NCBI RefSeq assembly: GCF_964656455.1
Contig: NC_135722.1
Coordinates: 51,230,628-51,294,627 of the forward strand
DNA length: 64,000 bases
DNA from: Halichoerus grypus
Lineage: Eukaryota; Chordata; Mammalia; Carnivora; Phocidae
Reading direction: 5' to 3'
Shown: positions 33,807 through 44,971 of the stretch, piece after piece
How positions within the stretch are numbered: position 1 is the stretch's first letter
How the letters are laid out: every line of letters starts with the position of its first letter
The notes under the pieces: model-generated
Told to the model about the DNA's origin: nothing
The model's input: only the letters and a program-made list of their open reading frames with translations
Database searches by the model: none
Position numbers and translations under genes: made by a program

Positions 33807-33950
33807 AAGAAAGCAATTCCTAAGACACAGACTTGCCTTTTCAAATACTAAGACATATCATAAGAATAGACAAATAGACTAGTAGAACAGAGTAAAGATC
33901 TCAGAGACAGATCCCTGTATAATGGGAACTTAATATACAATAAAAGCGTA

Positions 33951-34156
33951 GAGGAGCCTGGATGGCTCAGTCAGGTAAGCATTTGACTCTTAGTTTCGGC
34001 TCAGGTCGTGATCTCAGGTCATGATCTCAGGGTTGTGAGAGTGAGCCCTGTGTCAGGCTCCATGCTCTGCTTGGAGTCTACTTGAGATTCTCTCCCCCTT
34101 TGCCCCTCCCACTCATTCTCTCTCTCAAATAAATAAATAAATCTTAAAAAAACCAT
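33951..34156 (+). mobile_element. CanSINE, older
   Basis: Head 'GAGGAGCCTGGATGGCTCAG', with an internal duplication of the 'AGGTCGTGATCTC/AGGTCATGATCTC' segment. TSD AATAAAAGCGTA / AATAAAAGTGTA. Pairs in inverted orientation with 33593-33806. Confidence 0.93.
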
Positions 34157-34395
34157 AATAAAAGTGTAACCACCAATCAGTGAAGAAAATATTTATTGTT
34201 AAGTAGATTGTATTGAGAAAACTGACTCACCATATGGAGAAATATTAAAACTAGATACCTGTATCACACTGCATACAAAGGGGACTAAGGATAGATTAAA
34301 CATCTAATTATGAAAGGCAAAACTATGAAGTTAATAAAAATTATGTAGATAAATAACATAAAAATATGATAAATTTGATTATTAAGATTAAGGGG

Positions 34396-34600
34396 GGGAC
34401 CTGGGTGGCTCAGTCGGTTAAGTGTCTGACTCTTGAGTTTGGCTTGGTTCATGATCTTGGGGTTGTGGGATTGAGCCCCCACGTCAGACTCCATGCTGGG
34501 TGTGGAGTCTACTTGGGATTCTCTCTCTCCCTGTCTCTACCTGCCCTTCCCACCCCCCTGTGCCCTCTTTAAATAAATAAATAAATTATTTAAAAAAAAA
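34396..34600 (+). mobile_element. CanSINE
   Basis: Head 'GGGGACCTGGGTGGCTCAGT', tail AAATAAATAAATAAATT. TSD AAGATTAAGGGG at 34384 and 34601. Confidence 0.94.
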
Positions 34601-34901
34601 AAGATTAAGGGGATTTGTTCTGTAAAGGGGACCATAGGCAAAGTTAACTGATAGCAGAATAGGAGTTTAGTAATGATTAAAACTGATGATAATTGATATT
34701 CTAGACTAACAAGCTGGATATGTCCAACTGCTGGCAGGGTCAGAGGCTTTAGGAACTTTTGTGTATTCTTTGTAGATATGAAGATGGGGCAGGTATTATG
34801 GGGAGAGCAGCATGGCACTATTCAGTCAGATGGAATATATACATATCTTGTGACATATCCTAAAGGGGCATGTGAGGAGGTATTGATTTAAATGTTAATT
34901 A

Positions 34902-35118
34902 CGGGGCGCCTGGGTGGCTCAGTCGTTAAGCGCCTGCCTTCGGCTCAGGTCATGATCCGGGGTCCTGGGATAGAGCCTCACATCGGGCTCCCTGCTCCAC
35001 GGGAAGCCTGCTTCTCTCTCTCCCACTCCCCCTGCTTGTGTTCCCTCTCTCGCTGTGTCTCTCTCTGTCAAATAAATAAATAAATAAATAAATAAAAATC
35101 TTTAACCAAAAAAAAAAT
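34902..35118 (+). mobile_element. CanSINE, young
   Basis: Head 'GGGGCGCCTGGGTGGCTCAG', tail with (AAAT)6. TSD AAATGTTAATTA at 34890-34901 and 35119-35130. Confidence 0.96.
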
Positions 35119-35718
35119 AAATGTTAATTATGGCAGTTAATTGAAGAGTTGGAGGCAGTCTGGGTATTTGTATCTGAATAAATAAGTAAAATGTGGTGGA
35201 TGCATATCATGACTCTGCATTGCAGTTAAAAGCAACACATTAGGTTTACCTGTAACAACATGTGGATCTTAAAAGCAGAGTACTGAGTGGAAAAAGTAAC
35301 AAAGAGAAAGACACAGTGCCAACTAATAAATCAAAACACATGCACAAAAAATACAGTTTGTAAGAACAGATACAAACAAAAATATACATGTTAAACACAT
35401 TAAATGTCTATGGGGTGAAGAATGGGACTAAAAAAGAATCAAAGCAAAATGGCTCCCCAGAGAATGTTGTGTAAAGGAGAGACACTGGGATTATTGTCAA
35501 ATAGTAGAAACATGAACTGTTTGAGATTAGCTACCAGAGCTTTAAAAAAAATGCTTCTTATGGGCATGCTGAGAAATGATGGAATTAATTGATAAGGCTC
35601 TGTTTCTCTCAAACTGAATGAAATTTTCTGTTTTTCCCTAGTGCTAGTTGGCAACCCAGACTTTCAGTTGGCACACATGACCCCTGAGTGGAAAAACACT
35701 AGTTCTATTCTCCTAGAC

Positions 35719-35930
35719 CAGGTCTCTCAATAGGGAGACTATTCACATTTTGGGCCCGATGATTATATTTTTGTGGGGGATTGTCATGTGTAGGATGTTT
35801 AGCAGCATGCCTGGCTTCTACTTACTAGATGCCACTAGCATCCCCTCTCCTAATCATCACAACCAAAAATGTCTCCAAACTTCATCACATGTCCCCTGGG
35901 GAGGAAATTCACCCTCTATGAGAAGCACTG
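35719..35930 (+). mobile_element. MER5A-like hAT-Charlie element
   Basis: Contains 'CACATTTTGGGCCCGATGAT', 'TGTAGGATGTTTAGCAGCAT' and 'GATGCCACTAGCATCCCCTC', and ends 'ATGAGAAGCACTG'. Opposite orientation to the copy at 17096-17284. Confidence 0.82.
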
Positions 35931-36214
35931 CCAGAGAGCAGCGTGGATGCTGCCAGCCATTAGGCTGATTATGAGCAAGTATGCCAATCCACTGGTTTCA
36001 CTGTGAAAAGTATCAAACATCTTTTTGTAACTTAGGAGGTCAAGTCCATCCTAAACGTTAAAAGAACTGCATCTAAATTAACTGCTATTTAGGAGCAAAA
36101 GGTCCTACTGTTTTCTGTATTTAAATTTCAGGGTACTGTTCTTTTCAGTCATAGCAACAGTAGTATTACCACCTTAAGCTGCTTATAGTTGCAATTTGTT
36201 GATATTTTAAAAAA

Positions 36215-36380
36215 ATACTTTTCTCGTCTGATATCTCATTGGAACCCCACAGTGGCTTTATTCGGTAGTAAGGATAGGGATATACCTCCATTTTTCAGAT
36301 TAGTAAACCAAAGTGCAGAATCCTGAAGAGATTTGCTGGGAGCACATGACCATTAAATTGGGGAGTTGGACATAAAACCA
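36215..36380 (-). repeat. MIR fragment
   Basis: Antisense MIR-like text: 'CAGATTAGTAAACCAAAGTG', 'TGCTGGGAGCACATGACC'. Diverged. Confidence 0.55.
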
Positions 36381-36589
36381 AAATCTGATTCTTGGTTAAG
36401 TGCTCTTCTCATATGAGCACTCAACCATTTTTTGAGGTTTCTCAAAAGCTCCAGGAAATTGTCAGTTTCTGCCATGGTCATTTCTGTTTTTAACTCCCCT
36501 GATTTTTCCTTCTTTAGTGACTTTTGCCTAGGTCCATCATATTGCCTTCTCAGCCTTTCCAGGGTTTTATCAGAAACTCAAAAGTGAAT

Positions 36590-36780
36590 GGGTGCCAAGG
36601 AGGCAGGACTTGGGAGACAGAAGATCTGGATTAGAAACTAGCCCAGGCCCAGCTTGCTTTTTGGCTTCTCTGTCGCTCAGTTTTCATCATCTGTTCAGAG
36701 TCTAGTATTACTCACTCCTTAGCTCCCACAGGGATGTTAGGGGAAGGAGTAAGTTTATGCCTGGAAAAGTGTCTATCCTA
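36590..36780 (+). repeat. MIR
   Basis: MIR-like: 'AGACAGAAGATCTGGATTAG', 'TTTTCATCATCTGTTCAGAG', 'GATGTTAGGGGAAGGAGTAA'. Diverged. Confidence 0.55.
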
Positions 36781-37099
36781 TTTTTAAAGATCTCCAGGGA
36801 GAAGCTTTCATCATTTCTGTTACCAAAAACAGTATCTTTTTAAACTCCTGTCCCCTGAACTGCAGTTCCCTTGTGGGATGGATGAATGGCAAAATCTCCT
36901 ACCTAGAAATCTTTAAAGTACTATAGATTTTTCTTAGACCAACACATTAAGAGGGTTACTGGGATGTGACTAGAGAATATGGTCTAAGATGGTAAAGGGT
37001 GGTAATCCACTTTCTATGCGAAAGAAAAACTTTCTTCCCCAGAGTATAAGTAAAACTTCTCTATGTGTAATGCATACATCAGCCTTCTCTGAGCCTTGC

Positions 37100-37460
37100 C
37101 TACTCTTTAGGCTCATTTCTCACACCTCCCTCCTTATTTGTACTTTGTCAGACATACCATGTTCCCTCATCTTGAACACTCACTCATCGTGATGCCTTTA
37201 CTTACACCTACTAGGCCATCAGGACAGAGGTCAAAGGTTGCTTTGTTCAGGAAGCCTTGGTTCCCCCATGTTGAGTGAAAGCCTCTCCTCCACTTTCTGG
37301 GCCACCAGGGCTTACTCCATTATAGCATTTATCATACTGCATTATAATTGTTTTTTTTCTCCTTGGTAGTCTTAAGTTCTTGAGGAGGTTTAGTTTTTTA
37401 TCTCTGGATTCTGCAGTCCTTAGTATGGTGCGGGGTAGGGGCTCAGTAAATGTTTGTTAA
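37100..37460 (+). repeat. L2 LINE 3' fragment
   Basis: L2 sense pattern: 'TTCAGGAAGCCTTGGTTCCC', 'TTATAGCATTTATCATACTG', 'GGGGCTCAGTAAATGTTTGT'. Confidence 0.75.
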
Positions 37461-37889
37461 ATTATTTCTTGACTGACTCTTGCCTGGAGAGAAGACTTGG
37501 GGAAAAAGACAAAATTTTAGGTATTAGAAGAGTAGTCATAAGAAATGGGAAGTAAATGTACTGTGTGCCTCTCTGAAGGACAAGAGTTGGATCCAGAGGC
37601 AGAAAGTACACGAAGGCAGATTTTTCAGGTAGGCATCAGGGAAGAACTATCTAGCACATCTATTAGCAATGGAATGGTCTGCCTCATGTGGTAAGGTGAC
37701 TGTTTGCAGGGGCATGGTAGGGGGGAATTGAAAACCAAGTTTCTGCCCTATAGGGTATTCTAGCAATGTGTGGGGTCATACTTGTTCACAAGAACTACAC
37801 TGCATATATCTCCTTATTGGGCCTCTGGACGATCTTCAGATAACTGAAGGTAACAGCTATGCCTCCCTGTAGTTCTCCAGGTCTATTGT

Positions 37890-38620
37890 CCTAGTGCCTT
37901 CTGCTGTTCATTATGTAATTTGGTTTCTAGACCCTTTGTAATCCTGGCTGCTCCCTTATGGCCATATTTGTCAATGTTCTTTGTACAGTGTGGTCCCAAG
38001 ACTTAATTGTAGGGCCCTAAGAATGCTTTGACAGAGCAGAGAACAGGAGAGCTGCTGCCTCCTTCATTCTGGGCATATTCCTAGTTAAGCAGCATAAGGG
38101 TGCCTTGGCTTTTTTGTCAGTGTCCCTGCTGGCATATATTCCCTGGCAATTTGTGGTCAGCTGAGACCCCTAGATCTGTTTCACATGAACTGCTATTAAG
38201 CCACTCATTTTTCCATCCTATACTTGGGTAGTTGGTTGGGTTTCATCATATAGTTTTCGTTCTTCATTTCAGCTTACTGGCTCATAGAATGTTAGAGCTA
38301 GAAGAACTGTAGAAACAAGCTTTATTCATTTTGGATCTTGCTTCTTCTGTCTTCCATGTTCACTGTCTTGTTCTCTCCCAGCTCCTACTAAACTTTTTGC
38401 TGTCCACAGTTTGGTAAGCAGATCTTCTGTATTTTCATCCAAATTATTCATGAAAATATTGACCAGAGCTGTGAAGCATATCCTAGACACCTTCCTCCAG
38501 TTGACCTCTGTCCATTTATCAGCATTTTTCCCCAAGCTGATTGTTCTGTTAGCTGCGAGTCTCTTACTTTGCTCTACTAGCTGGACTTAGTTTTCAGTTC
38601 ATCCTTTATATTCCTTTTCA
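37890..38620. repeat. L3/CR1-like ancient LINE
   Basis: 'TGTACAGTGTGGTCCCAAGA', 'TCAGCTGAGACCCCTAGATC', 'TTTCACATGAACTGCTATTA' and 'TTCATCCAAATTATTCATGA' match the CR1/L3 pattern I remember. Orientation is not resolved. It is probably interrupted near 38240-38325. Confidence 0.65.
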
Positions 38621-39775
38621 GCCAAGCATGGTGGGTGATCACTACCAACACAACATAGAGCAATACAGAAGTGATGAGAATCCTGAAAGACAGAAGTGCC
38701 AAGCATGGCAGACCGGCAAGGCACCTGGTGCCCAGGGGAGGATGTGATACAGGAGCTGTTTTCTGGTTTTTCATGAATTCTAGTTTCTGAGGTGAAAAAA
38801 AAATCTGAAAGTCCATTTAAATATGGTCTAGCTCTTATTGTTAGCGCCTAACATCATCATTTCAACTGTATAGTCTTGTGGAGAGATAGGTGGGATGTAG
38901 CGCTTCTTAACTTTCCAGATCAGAGAAGCTGGGATTGTCCCTCAGTAAATGTTTGCAATGAATCAGTGAATAGGTTTCAGGCTAGTCTTCACTTTAGCTT
39001 TGTATTTGTAAATTCAGGGAAAGAAAGGTGAATGGCTTTCAGTTTCCCCCTTCAGCTGGCCAAATCCAAGCCCCCTCAGAAACAGCCAGAGTTGTCTCTT
39101 CCAGGCAGTCTTCGCTGATGGCTTCTGCTCACACTGCTACATCTTTCCTCTGAACTCTCATGTCAGTACTTGATGCTTTGCTACTTCTACTCAATGGCTG
39201 TTCAATTCATGTATTTGTCTCACCATCCTAAATCCTGGGAGTGAAGTTAGGGGCAAAGCTTCCCATTACTTTGTACCAGCATCAGGCACAAGCACTTGAG
39301 CAAGTTATTGAATTTAATTTGTCTGCGTGAAGTGTTGCCAGCAGATGGCACCAGAGTCCTGACAGCATTCTGAAAATCTTGGGTAACTTTCAGCAATTTA
39401 CATATTGCCAAGCTTGCCACTAAAATGCCTTCCTTAATGAGGAAGCTTCAATTTACTTATTAAGCAGAATGCTAATAAATACTGCAGTAGAAATAAAGAA
39501 ATTAACCAGGCAAAGTTGTAACTTACCAGTTTTCACATGGGAGGCTGTTCTGTTCACTGGCCCCTCTGCTTTGCCCCTTGTCAGGCCCTGCTTTCTAGGC
39601 CCTGAACAGAATCTGGCTTTCAAGCCTACCTAATGGAGTGTGTCCGGGTACCTGAAAGTGACCTCAAGTCCTTGGTTTGTGTTTTTAGATAATTTATTTT
39701 TCCTGGAAAGGACAAATTAAACATTGTAAAGAAATTGCTGTAACCCTACCACATTTTTCCCCCTGGAGGTTTTGG
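38621..39775. other. Unassigned sequence, intron 3
   Basis: No gene, RNA or clear repeat recognised. Part of the longest CanSINE-free stretch in the window (35119-41347). Confidence 0.5.
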
Positions 39776-40689
39776 TGATTTTTTTAAAAATTGGAGTATG
39801 GTTGGCACACAGTTTTACATCAGTTTAGGTGTACAACATATTGACTCAAGTCTATATGTGATGCCATGCTCGCCACAAGTGTGAGCATAGCATCCATCTA
39901 TGATCATACAGTATTACAATACTTTTACTGTATTCCTATGCTGTACCTTTTATCCCCATGACTTATTCATTCCATAACTGGAGTTCTGTATCTCCTACTC
40001 ACTTTCATCCATTTGCCCATCCCCCTGTCTCCTTCCCCCCGGCAGCCTTCAGTTGGTTCTATTTATGGGTCTGTTTCTGCTTTTTTTTGTTTGTTCATGT
40101 ATTTTATTTTTTTATTCCACATATAAGTAAAATCATATGGTATTTGTCTGTCTTTGTCTGAATTCCCTTAGCATAATACCCTCTAGGTCTATCCATATTG
40201 TCACAAATGGCAAGATCTCCTCTTCCTATGGCTGAGTAATATTCCATTGTATATATAAACCACATCTTCTTTATCCCTTCATCTACGAATGGACACTTGG
40301 GTTACTCCTGTATCTTGGCAACTATAAATAACGCTGCAGTAAACATAGGAGTGCATATGTCTTTTCAAATTAGTGTTTTGGTTTTCTTGGGTAAATACCT
40401 AATAGTGGAATTACTGGCAGTTCTATTTTTAATTTTTTGAGGAACCTCCATACTGTTTTCCACAGTGGCTGTACCAATTTACATTCCACCAACAGTGCAC
40501 AAAGTTCCTTTTTCTTTATATCCTTGCCAACACTTCTCATTTCTCGTGTCTTTGACTTTAGCCATTCTGACAGGCATGTGATGATATCTCATTGTGGTTT
40601 TGACTTGCATTTATGATTAGTGACGTTGAGCACCTTTTCATGTATGTCTTCTTTGGAAAAACGTCTGTTCATGTCTTCTGCCCATTTTT

Positions 40690-41179
40690 TTATTATTATG
40701 TTAATCACCATACATTACATCATTAGTTTTTGATGTAGTGTTCCATGATTCATTGTTTGCGTATAACACCCAGTGCTCCATGCAGAACGTGTCCTCCTCA
40801 ATACCCATCACCAGGCTAACCCATCCTCCCACCCCCCCTCCCCTCTAGAACCCTCAGTTTGTTTTTCAGAGTCCATAGTCTCTCATGGTTCATCTCCCCC
40901 TCCGATTTCCCCCCCTTCATTCTTCCCCTCCTGCTATCTTCTTCTTCTTCTTTTTTTTTTTTTTTTAACATATAATGTATTATTTGTTTCAGAGGTACAG
41001 GTCTGTGATTCAACAGTCTTACACAATTCACAGCGCTCACCATAACACATACCCCTCCCCAATGTCTATCACCCAGTCACCCCATCCCTCCCACCCCCAC
41101 CACTCCAGCAACCCTCAGTTTGTTTCCTGAGATTAAGAATTCCTCATATCAGTGAGGTCATATGATACACGTCTTTCTG
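40690..41179 (-). mobile_element. Young arctoid-type L1 3' end, 5'-truncated
   Basis: Antisense of a distinctive carnivore L1 3' UTR: 'GATGTAGTGTTCCATGATTC', 'GCGTATAACACCCAGTGCTC', 'TTGTTTCAGAGGTACAGGTC', 'AGATTAAGAATTCCTCATAT'. A perfect 14-bp TSD (TTCTGCCCATTTTT, 40676-40689 and 41180-41193) interrupts the older L1. Only about 490 bp, so strongly 5'-truncated. Confidence 0.9.
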
Positions 41180-41347
41180 TTCTGCCCATTTTTAATCAGA
41201 TTATTTGTTTTTTGGTGTTGAGTTGTAGAAGTGCTTTATGTATTTATGAATATTAACTCCTTATTGGATATATCATTTGCAAATATCTTCTCCCATTTAG
41301 TAGGTTGCCTTTTTATTTTGTTGATGGTTTTATTGCTCTACAGAAGC

Positions 41348-41561
41348 TCTTTTTTTTTTTTAATTTCATTTCATTTATTTATTTGAGAGAGAGAGAGAGC
41401 AAGAAGGGGGAGCAGAGGGAGAGGGGCAGAGAGAGAATCTCCGGCAGAGACTCTGTGCTGAGTGCAGAGCCCGATGTGGGGCTCGATCCCAGGACCCTGA
41501 GATCATGACCTGAGCTGACACCAACAGTTGGACACTTAATTGACTGGGCCACCAGGTACCC
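41348..41561 (-). mobile_element. CanSINE
   Basis: T-run, 'CATTTATTTATTTGAGAGAG', right end 'CCACCAGGTACCCC'. TSD CTCTACAGAAGC at 41336-41347 and 41562-41573. Inserted in the - strand L1. Confidence 0.94.
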
Positions 41562-41922
41562 CTCTACAGAAGCCTTTTATTTTGGTGTAGTCCAAATAGT
41601 TTAGTTTTGCTTGTTTCCCTTGGCTGAGGAGACATATCTAGAAAAACACTGCTATAGCCAATGTCAAAGAAATTACTATGTTTTCTTTTAGGAGTTTTAT
41701 GTAGGTCTTTAATCCATTTTGAGTTAATTTTTGTGTATAGTTTAAGTGGTCCAGTTTCATTCTTTTGCATGTAGCTGTCCAGTTTTCCCAATGCCAATTA
41801 TTGAAGAGACGGTCTTCACTCCATTCTATATTCTTGCCTCCTTTGTTGTAGATTAATTGCCCATATAAACATGGGTTTATTTCTGAACTCTTAGTTATGT
41901 TCTGTTGATTTATGTGTCTACT

Positions 41923-41958
41923 GTGCTTACTTTGGCAGCACGTATACTAAAATTGGAA
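41923..41958 (+). pseudogene. RNU6P: U6 snRNA 5' fragment (36 nt), retrotransposed
   Basis: The sequence from GTGCTTACTTTGGCAGCA to TACTAAAATTGGAA matches the first 36 nt of U6 spliceosomal RNA with three transitions in the first 20 nt (GTGCTCGCTTCGGCAGCACATA is the usual start). It stops abruptly after the AAAATTGGAA segment, so the stem-loop and U4-pairing parts are missing. It interrupts a - strand L1 and is bracketed by a perfect 12-bp direct repeat (ATTTATGTGTCT) at 41908-41919 and 41961-41972. There is no poly(A). The TSD supports insertion by L1 machinery rather than chance similarity. It cannot make functional U6. Confidence 0.85.
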
Positions 41959-43741
41959 TAATTTATGTGTCTGTTTTTATACCAGTACCATACTGTTTTG
42001 ATTATTATAGCTTTGTAGTATATCTTGAAACCTGGCATTATGAAGCCTCTAGCTTTGCTTTTCTTTCTCAAGATTGCTTTGGCTCTTTAGGGTCTTGGCA
42101 GTTCCATACAAATTTTAGTAGTTTTGTGAGAAATGCTGTTGGTGTTTTGGTAGGGATTACATTGAATCTATAGATTGCTTTGGGTGATATGGACATTTTA
42201 ATAATATTAATTCTTCCAATGCATGAGGATGGCATATCTTTCCTTTTGTGTCATCTGCAGTTTCTTTCATCAGTGTCTTACAGTTTTCAGAGTATGGGTC
42301 TTTCACCTCCTCAAGTTTATTCCTAGGTATTTTATTCTTTTTGGTACAATTGCAAATGGAATTTTTTCTTATTTTCTCTTTCTGCTACTTCTTTATTAGT
42401 GTATAGAAATGTAACAGATTTCTGTACATTAATTTTGTATCCTGAAACTTTACTGGATGCATATATTCCTTCTGATAGGTTTTTGGTGAAATCTTTAGGG
42501 TTTTCTATATACTGGTGTGTCATCTGCAAATAGTAATAAAGTTCTTCCTTACCAACTTGGATGCTTTCTGTTTCTTTTTCTTGCCTGCTTGCTGTGGCTA
42601 GGACTTCCAATACTATGTTGAATAAAAGTGGCAAGAGTGGACATTCTTGTCTTGTTCCTGATCGTGGAGGAAAAGTTTTTGGTTTTTCTCCTTTGAGTAT
42701 GATGTTGACTATGGGTTTTTCACATATGGTCTTTATTATGTTGAGGTATAATTTCTCTACCCCTACTTTTTTGAGTTTGTATCATGAATGGATATTGCTT
42801 TGTCACATGCTTTTTCTGAATTTATTGAGATAATAGTATGATTTTTATCCTTCATTTTGTTAATGTGGAGTATGATTTGTGAATACTGAATCATCCTTGC
42901 AACCCCAGAATAAGTCCCACCAGCTCATGATGCACTATCATTTTAATGTTTGTTGAATGTGGTTTGCTAATATTTTGTTGAGGGTTTTTACATCTATGTG
43001 TATGCCGGATATTGGCCTGTAGGTGTTTTGTTTGGTTGGTTGGTTTTTTGTTTTTTGTAGTGTCTTTGTGTGGTTTTGTATCAGGGTAATGCTGGCCTCA
43101 TAGAATGTATTTGGAAGCTTTCCTTTTCTTCTTTTTCAAATAGTTTGTGGAGAATAGGTATTAACTCTTTAAATAGTAGGACTCACCTGTGAAGCCTTCT
43201 GGTCCTGGACTTTTGTTTGTTGGGAGGTTTTTGATTACTGATTCAATTTCATTACTAGTAATCTGTCTGCTCAGATTTTCTGTTTCTACCAGATTGAGTT
43301 TTGAAAGATTGTATGTTTCTAGGAATTAATCTACTTCTTCTAGGTTGTCCAGTTTTTTGGTATATAATTTTTTGTAGTGGTCTCTTCCAGTTCTTTGTAT
43401 TTCTGTGGTGTTGATTGTTACTTCTTTCTTCGTTTCTAATTTTATTTGGGTCCTCTTTTTCTCTTCTTGTGTCTGGCTAAAGGTTTATCAATTTTCTTTA
43501 TCTTTTCAAACAACCAGCTCTTGGTTTCATTGATCTTTTGTATTTTTTTTTTTTTTTTTTTTTGGTCTCTATTTCATTATAACCCCACCACTTTCAATAT
43601 GTTGATTATTTTGGTTGCCTCATTGCAGTCTTTGCTCCCTTATTACATTTGACTTTATGCAATTTTGATCACATGAAGACCTAGTGAGAGCTCTCATTTA
43701 CTGAATGCTTACTATGAATTATGCACTCTGCTTGTTTTTTT

Positions 43742-43924
43742 TTTAAAGATTTTATTTATTTGACAGAGAGATAGTGAGAGCAGGAACACAAGCAGTGGGA
43801 GTGGGAGAGGGAGAAGCAGGCTTCCTGCTGAGCAGGGAGCCTGATGCGGGGCTCAATCCCAGGACCCTGGGATCATGACCTGAGCCGAAGGCAGACACTA
43901 AACGACTGAGCCACCCAGGCACCC
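43742..43924 (-). mobile_element. CanSINE
   Basis: 'TAAAGATTTTATTTATTTGA' to 'GAGCCACCCAGGCACCC'. TSD CTCTGCTTGTTTTTTT at 43726 and 43925. Confidence 0.95.
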
Positions 43925-43954
43925 CTCTGCTTGTTTTTTTTATATAAAAGAGCT

Positions 43955-44400
43955 AGTATATTGAATATTTACATTATATTTATTACATTACTTATATTAA
44001 ATGCTTACGTTTTTAGCATTGTTCCAAGAGCTTTCCATGCATTAATTCCCTTTATCTATACAATCTTTTTTTTTTTTTTTTTAAGATTTTATTTATTTAT
44101 TTGACAGAGAGAGGGAACACAAGTAGGCAGAGTGGTAGGCAGAGAGAGAGGGAGAAGCAGGCTCCCCGTGGGGAGTCCGATGCGGGGCTGGATCCCATGA
44201 CCCTGGGATCATGACCTGAGCTGAAGGCAGACGCTTAACCAACTGAGCCACCCAGGCGCCCCTCTATACAATCTTTTGAGAGTAGATACTGTTAATCCCA
44301 TTTTACAGTTCAGAAAACTTAGGTTTATCAGGGTTAAATGACTTACCTAAGATAATACAGTAAATAGCTATATTGGGATTCATATCTAGATCTCTTTAAT
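43955..44400 (-). repeat. MIR split by a CanSINE
   Basis: Antisense MIR text on both sides of the SINE: 'GCTTACGTTTTTAGCATTGT', 'GAGCTTTCCATGCATTAATT' | 'CCCATTTTACAGTTCAGAAA', 'ATGACTTACCTAAGATAATA'. Confidence 0.75.
44070..44262 (-). mobile_element. CanSINE
   Basis: 'TTAAGATTTTATTTATTTAT' to 'GAGCCACCCAGGCGCCCC'. A perfect 15-bp TSD TCTATACAATCTTTT lies at 44055-44069 and 44263-44277. Inserted in a MIR. Confidence 0.96.
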
Positions 44401-44491
44401 TCTAAAATCTCCAGTCATTTCACTATATCATTCTACTTTATTTATTCATTCTTTAATGATTTCTATTTGAACTTCTAAAAAACATCTAAAG

Positions 44492-44573
44492 AGGGGTGCC
44501 TGTCCGGCTCAGTTGGTTTGTGGGTTTGAGCCCCATATTGGGTATAGAAATTACTTAAAAATAAAATCTCTAG
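44492..44573 (+). mobile_element. CanSINE, very short old form
   Basis: 'GGGGTGCCTGTCCGGCTCAG' then directly 'TGGGTTTGAGCCCCATATTG' and 'TAGAAATTACTTAAAAATAA'. The middle of the head is deleted. Left flank AACATCTAAAG pairs with AGCATCTAAAG at 44743. Confidence 0.85.
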
Positions 44574-44742
44574 GGGCTCCTGGGTGGCTCAGTTGGTTAA
44601 GTGTCCCAACTCCTGATCTCAGCTCAGAGTCCAGTATTGATCTCAGGGTTGTGAGGTCAAGCCCCATCTTGGGCTCCATGCTGGATATGGAGCCTACCTT
44701 AAAAAAAAAAAAAAACAACTTTAAAACAAAAAATTTTTTAAA
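44574..44742 (+). mobile_element. CanSINE, old form, joined to the previous one
   Basis: 'GGGGCTCCTGGGTGGCTCAG', body without AATAAA, end 'GGAGCCTACCTTAAAAAAA'. It shares the outer TSD pair AACATCTAAAG (44481) / AGCATCTAAAG (44743) with the preceding copy. Confidence 0.88.
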
Positions 44743-44783
44743 AGCATCTAAAGATTAATAGAATCATTAAAGTTTGGGTTTGA

Positions 44784-44956
44784 GGGACGCCTGGGTGGCT
44801 CAGTCGGTTAAGCGGCTGCCTTCGGCCTGGGTCATGATCCCAGGGTCCTGGGATCAAGTCCCACATCGGGCTCCTTGCTCAGCAGGGAGCCTGCCTCTCT
44901 CTCTCTCTCTCCCTCTGCTTGTGCTGTCTCTGTCAAATAAATATTTAAAAAAAAAA
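44784..44956 (+). mobile_element. CanSINE
   Basis: 'GGGACGCCTGGGTGGCTCAG' to poly(A). A perfect 15-bp TSD AAAGTTTGGGTTTGA lies at 44769-44783 and 44957-44971. Confidence 0.95.
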
Positions 44957-44971
44957 AAAGTTTGGGTTTGA

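Larger units (their letters stand above)
34157..35640 (+). mobile_element. Old L1 fragments, + strand (L1ME-like), with two CanSINEs
   Basis: 34180-34390 and parts of 34615-34890 and 35130-35450 resemble decayed L1 ORF2-end/3' text ('GGACTAAGGATAGATTAAAC', 'AAAATGTGGTGGATGCATAT'). The assignment is weaker than for the other L1 pieces. Confidence 0.55.
39776..43585 (-). mobile_element. L1, - strand, 3' UTR into ORF2
   Basis: Antisense L1: 'ATTGGAGTATGGTTGGCACA', 'TCCATATTGTCACAAATGGC', 'TTAGTAGGTTGCCTTTTTAT', 'TTTTGCATGTAGCTGTCCAG', 'ATGTTGAATAAAAGTGGCAA', 'GGTCCTGGACTTTTGTTTGT'. Later insertions: young L1 3' end (40690-41179), CanSINE (41348-41561) and U6 fragment (41923-41958). It ends near a T-run at 43541-43563. 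No intact ORF on the - strand. Confidence 0.9.
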
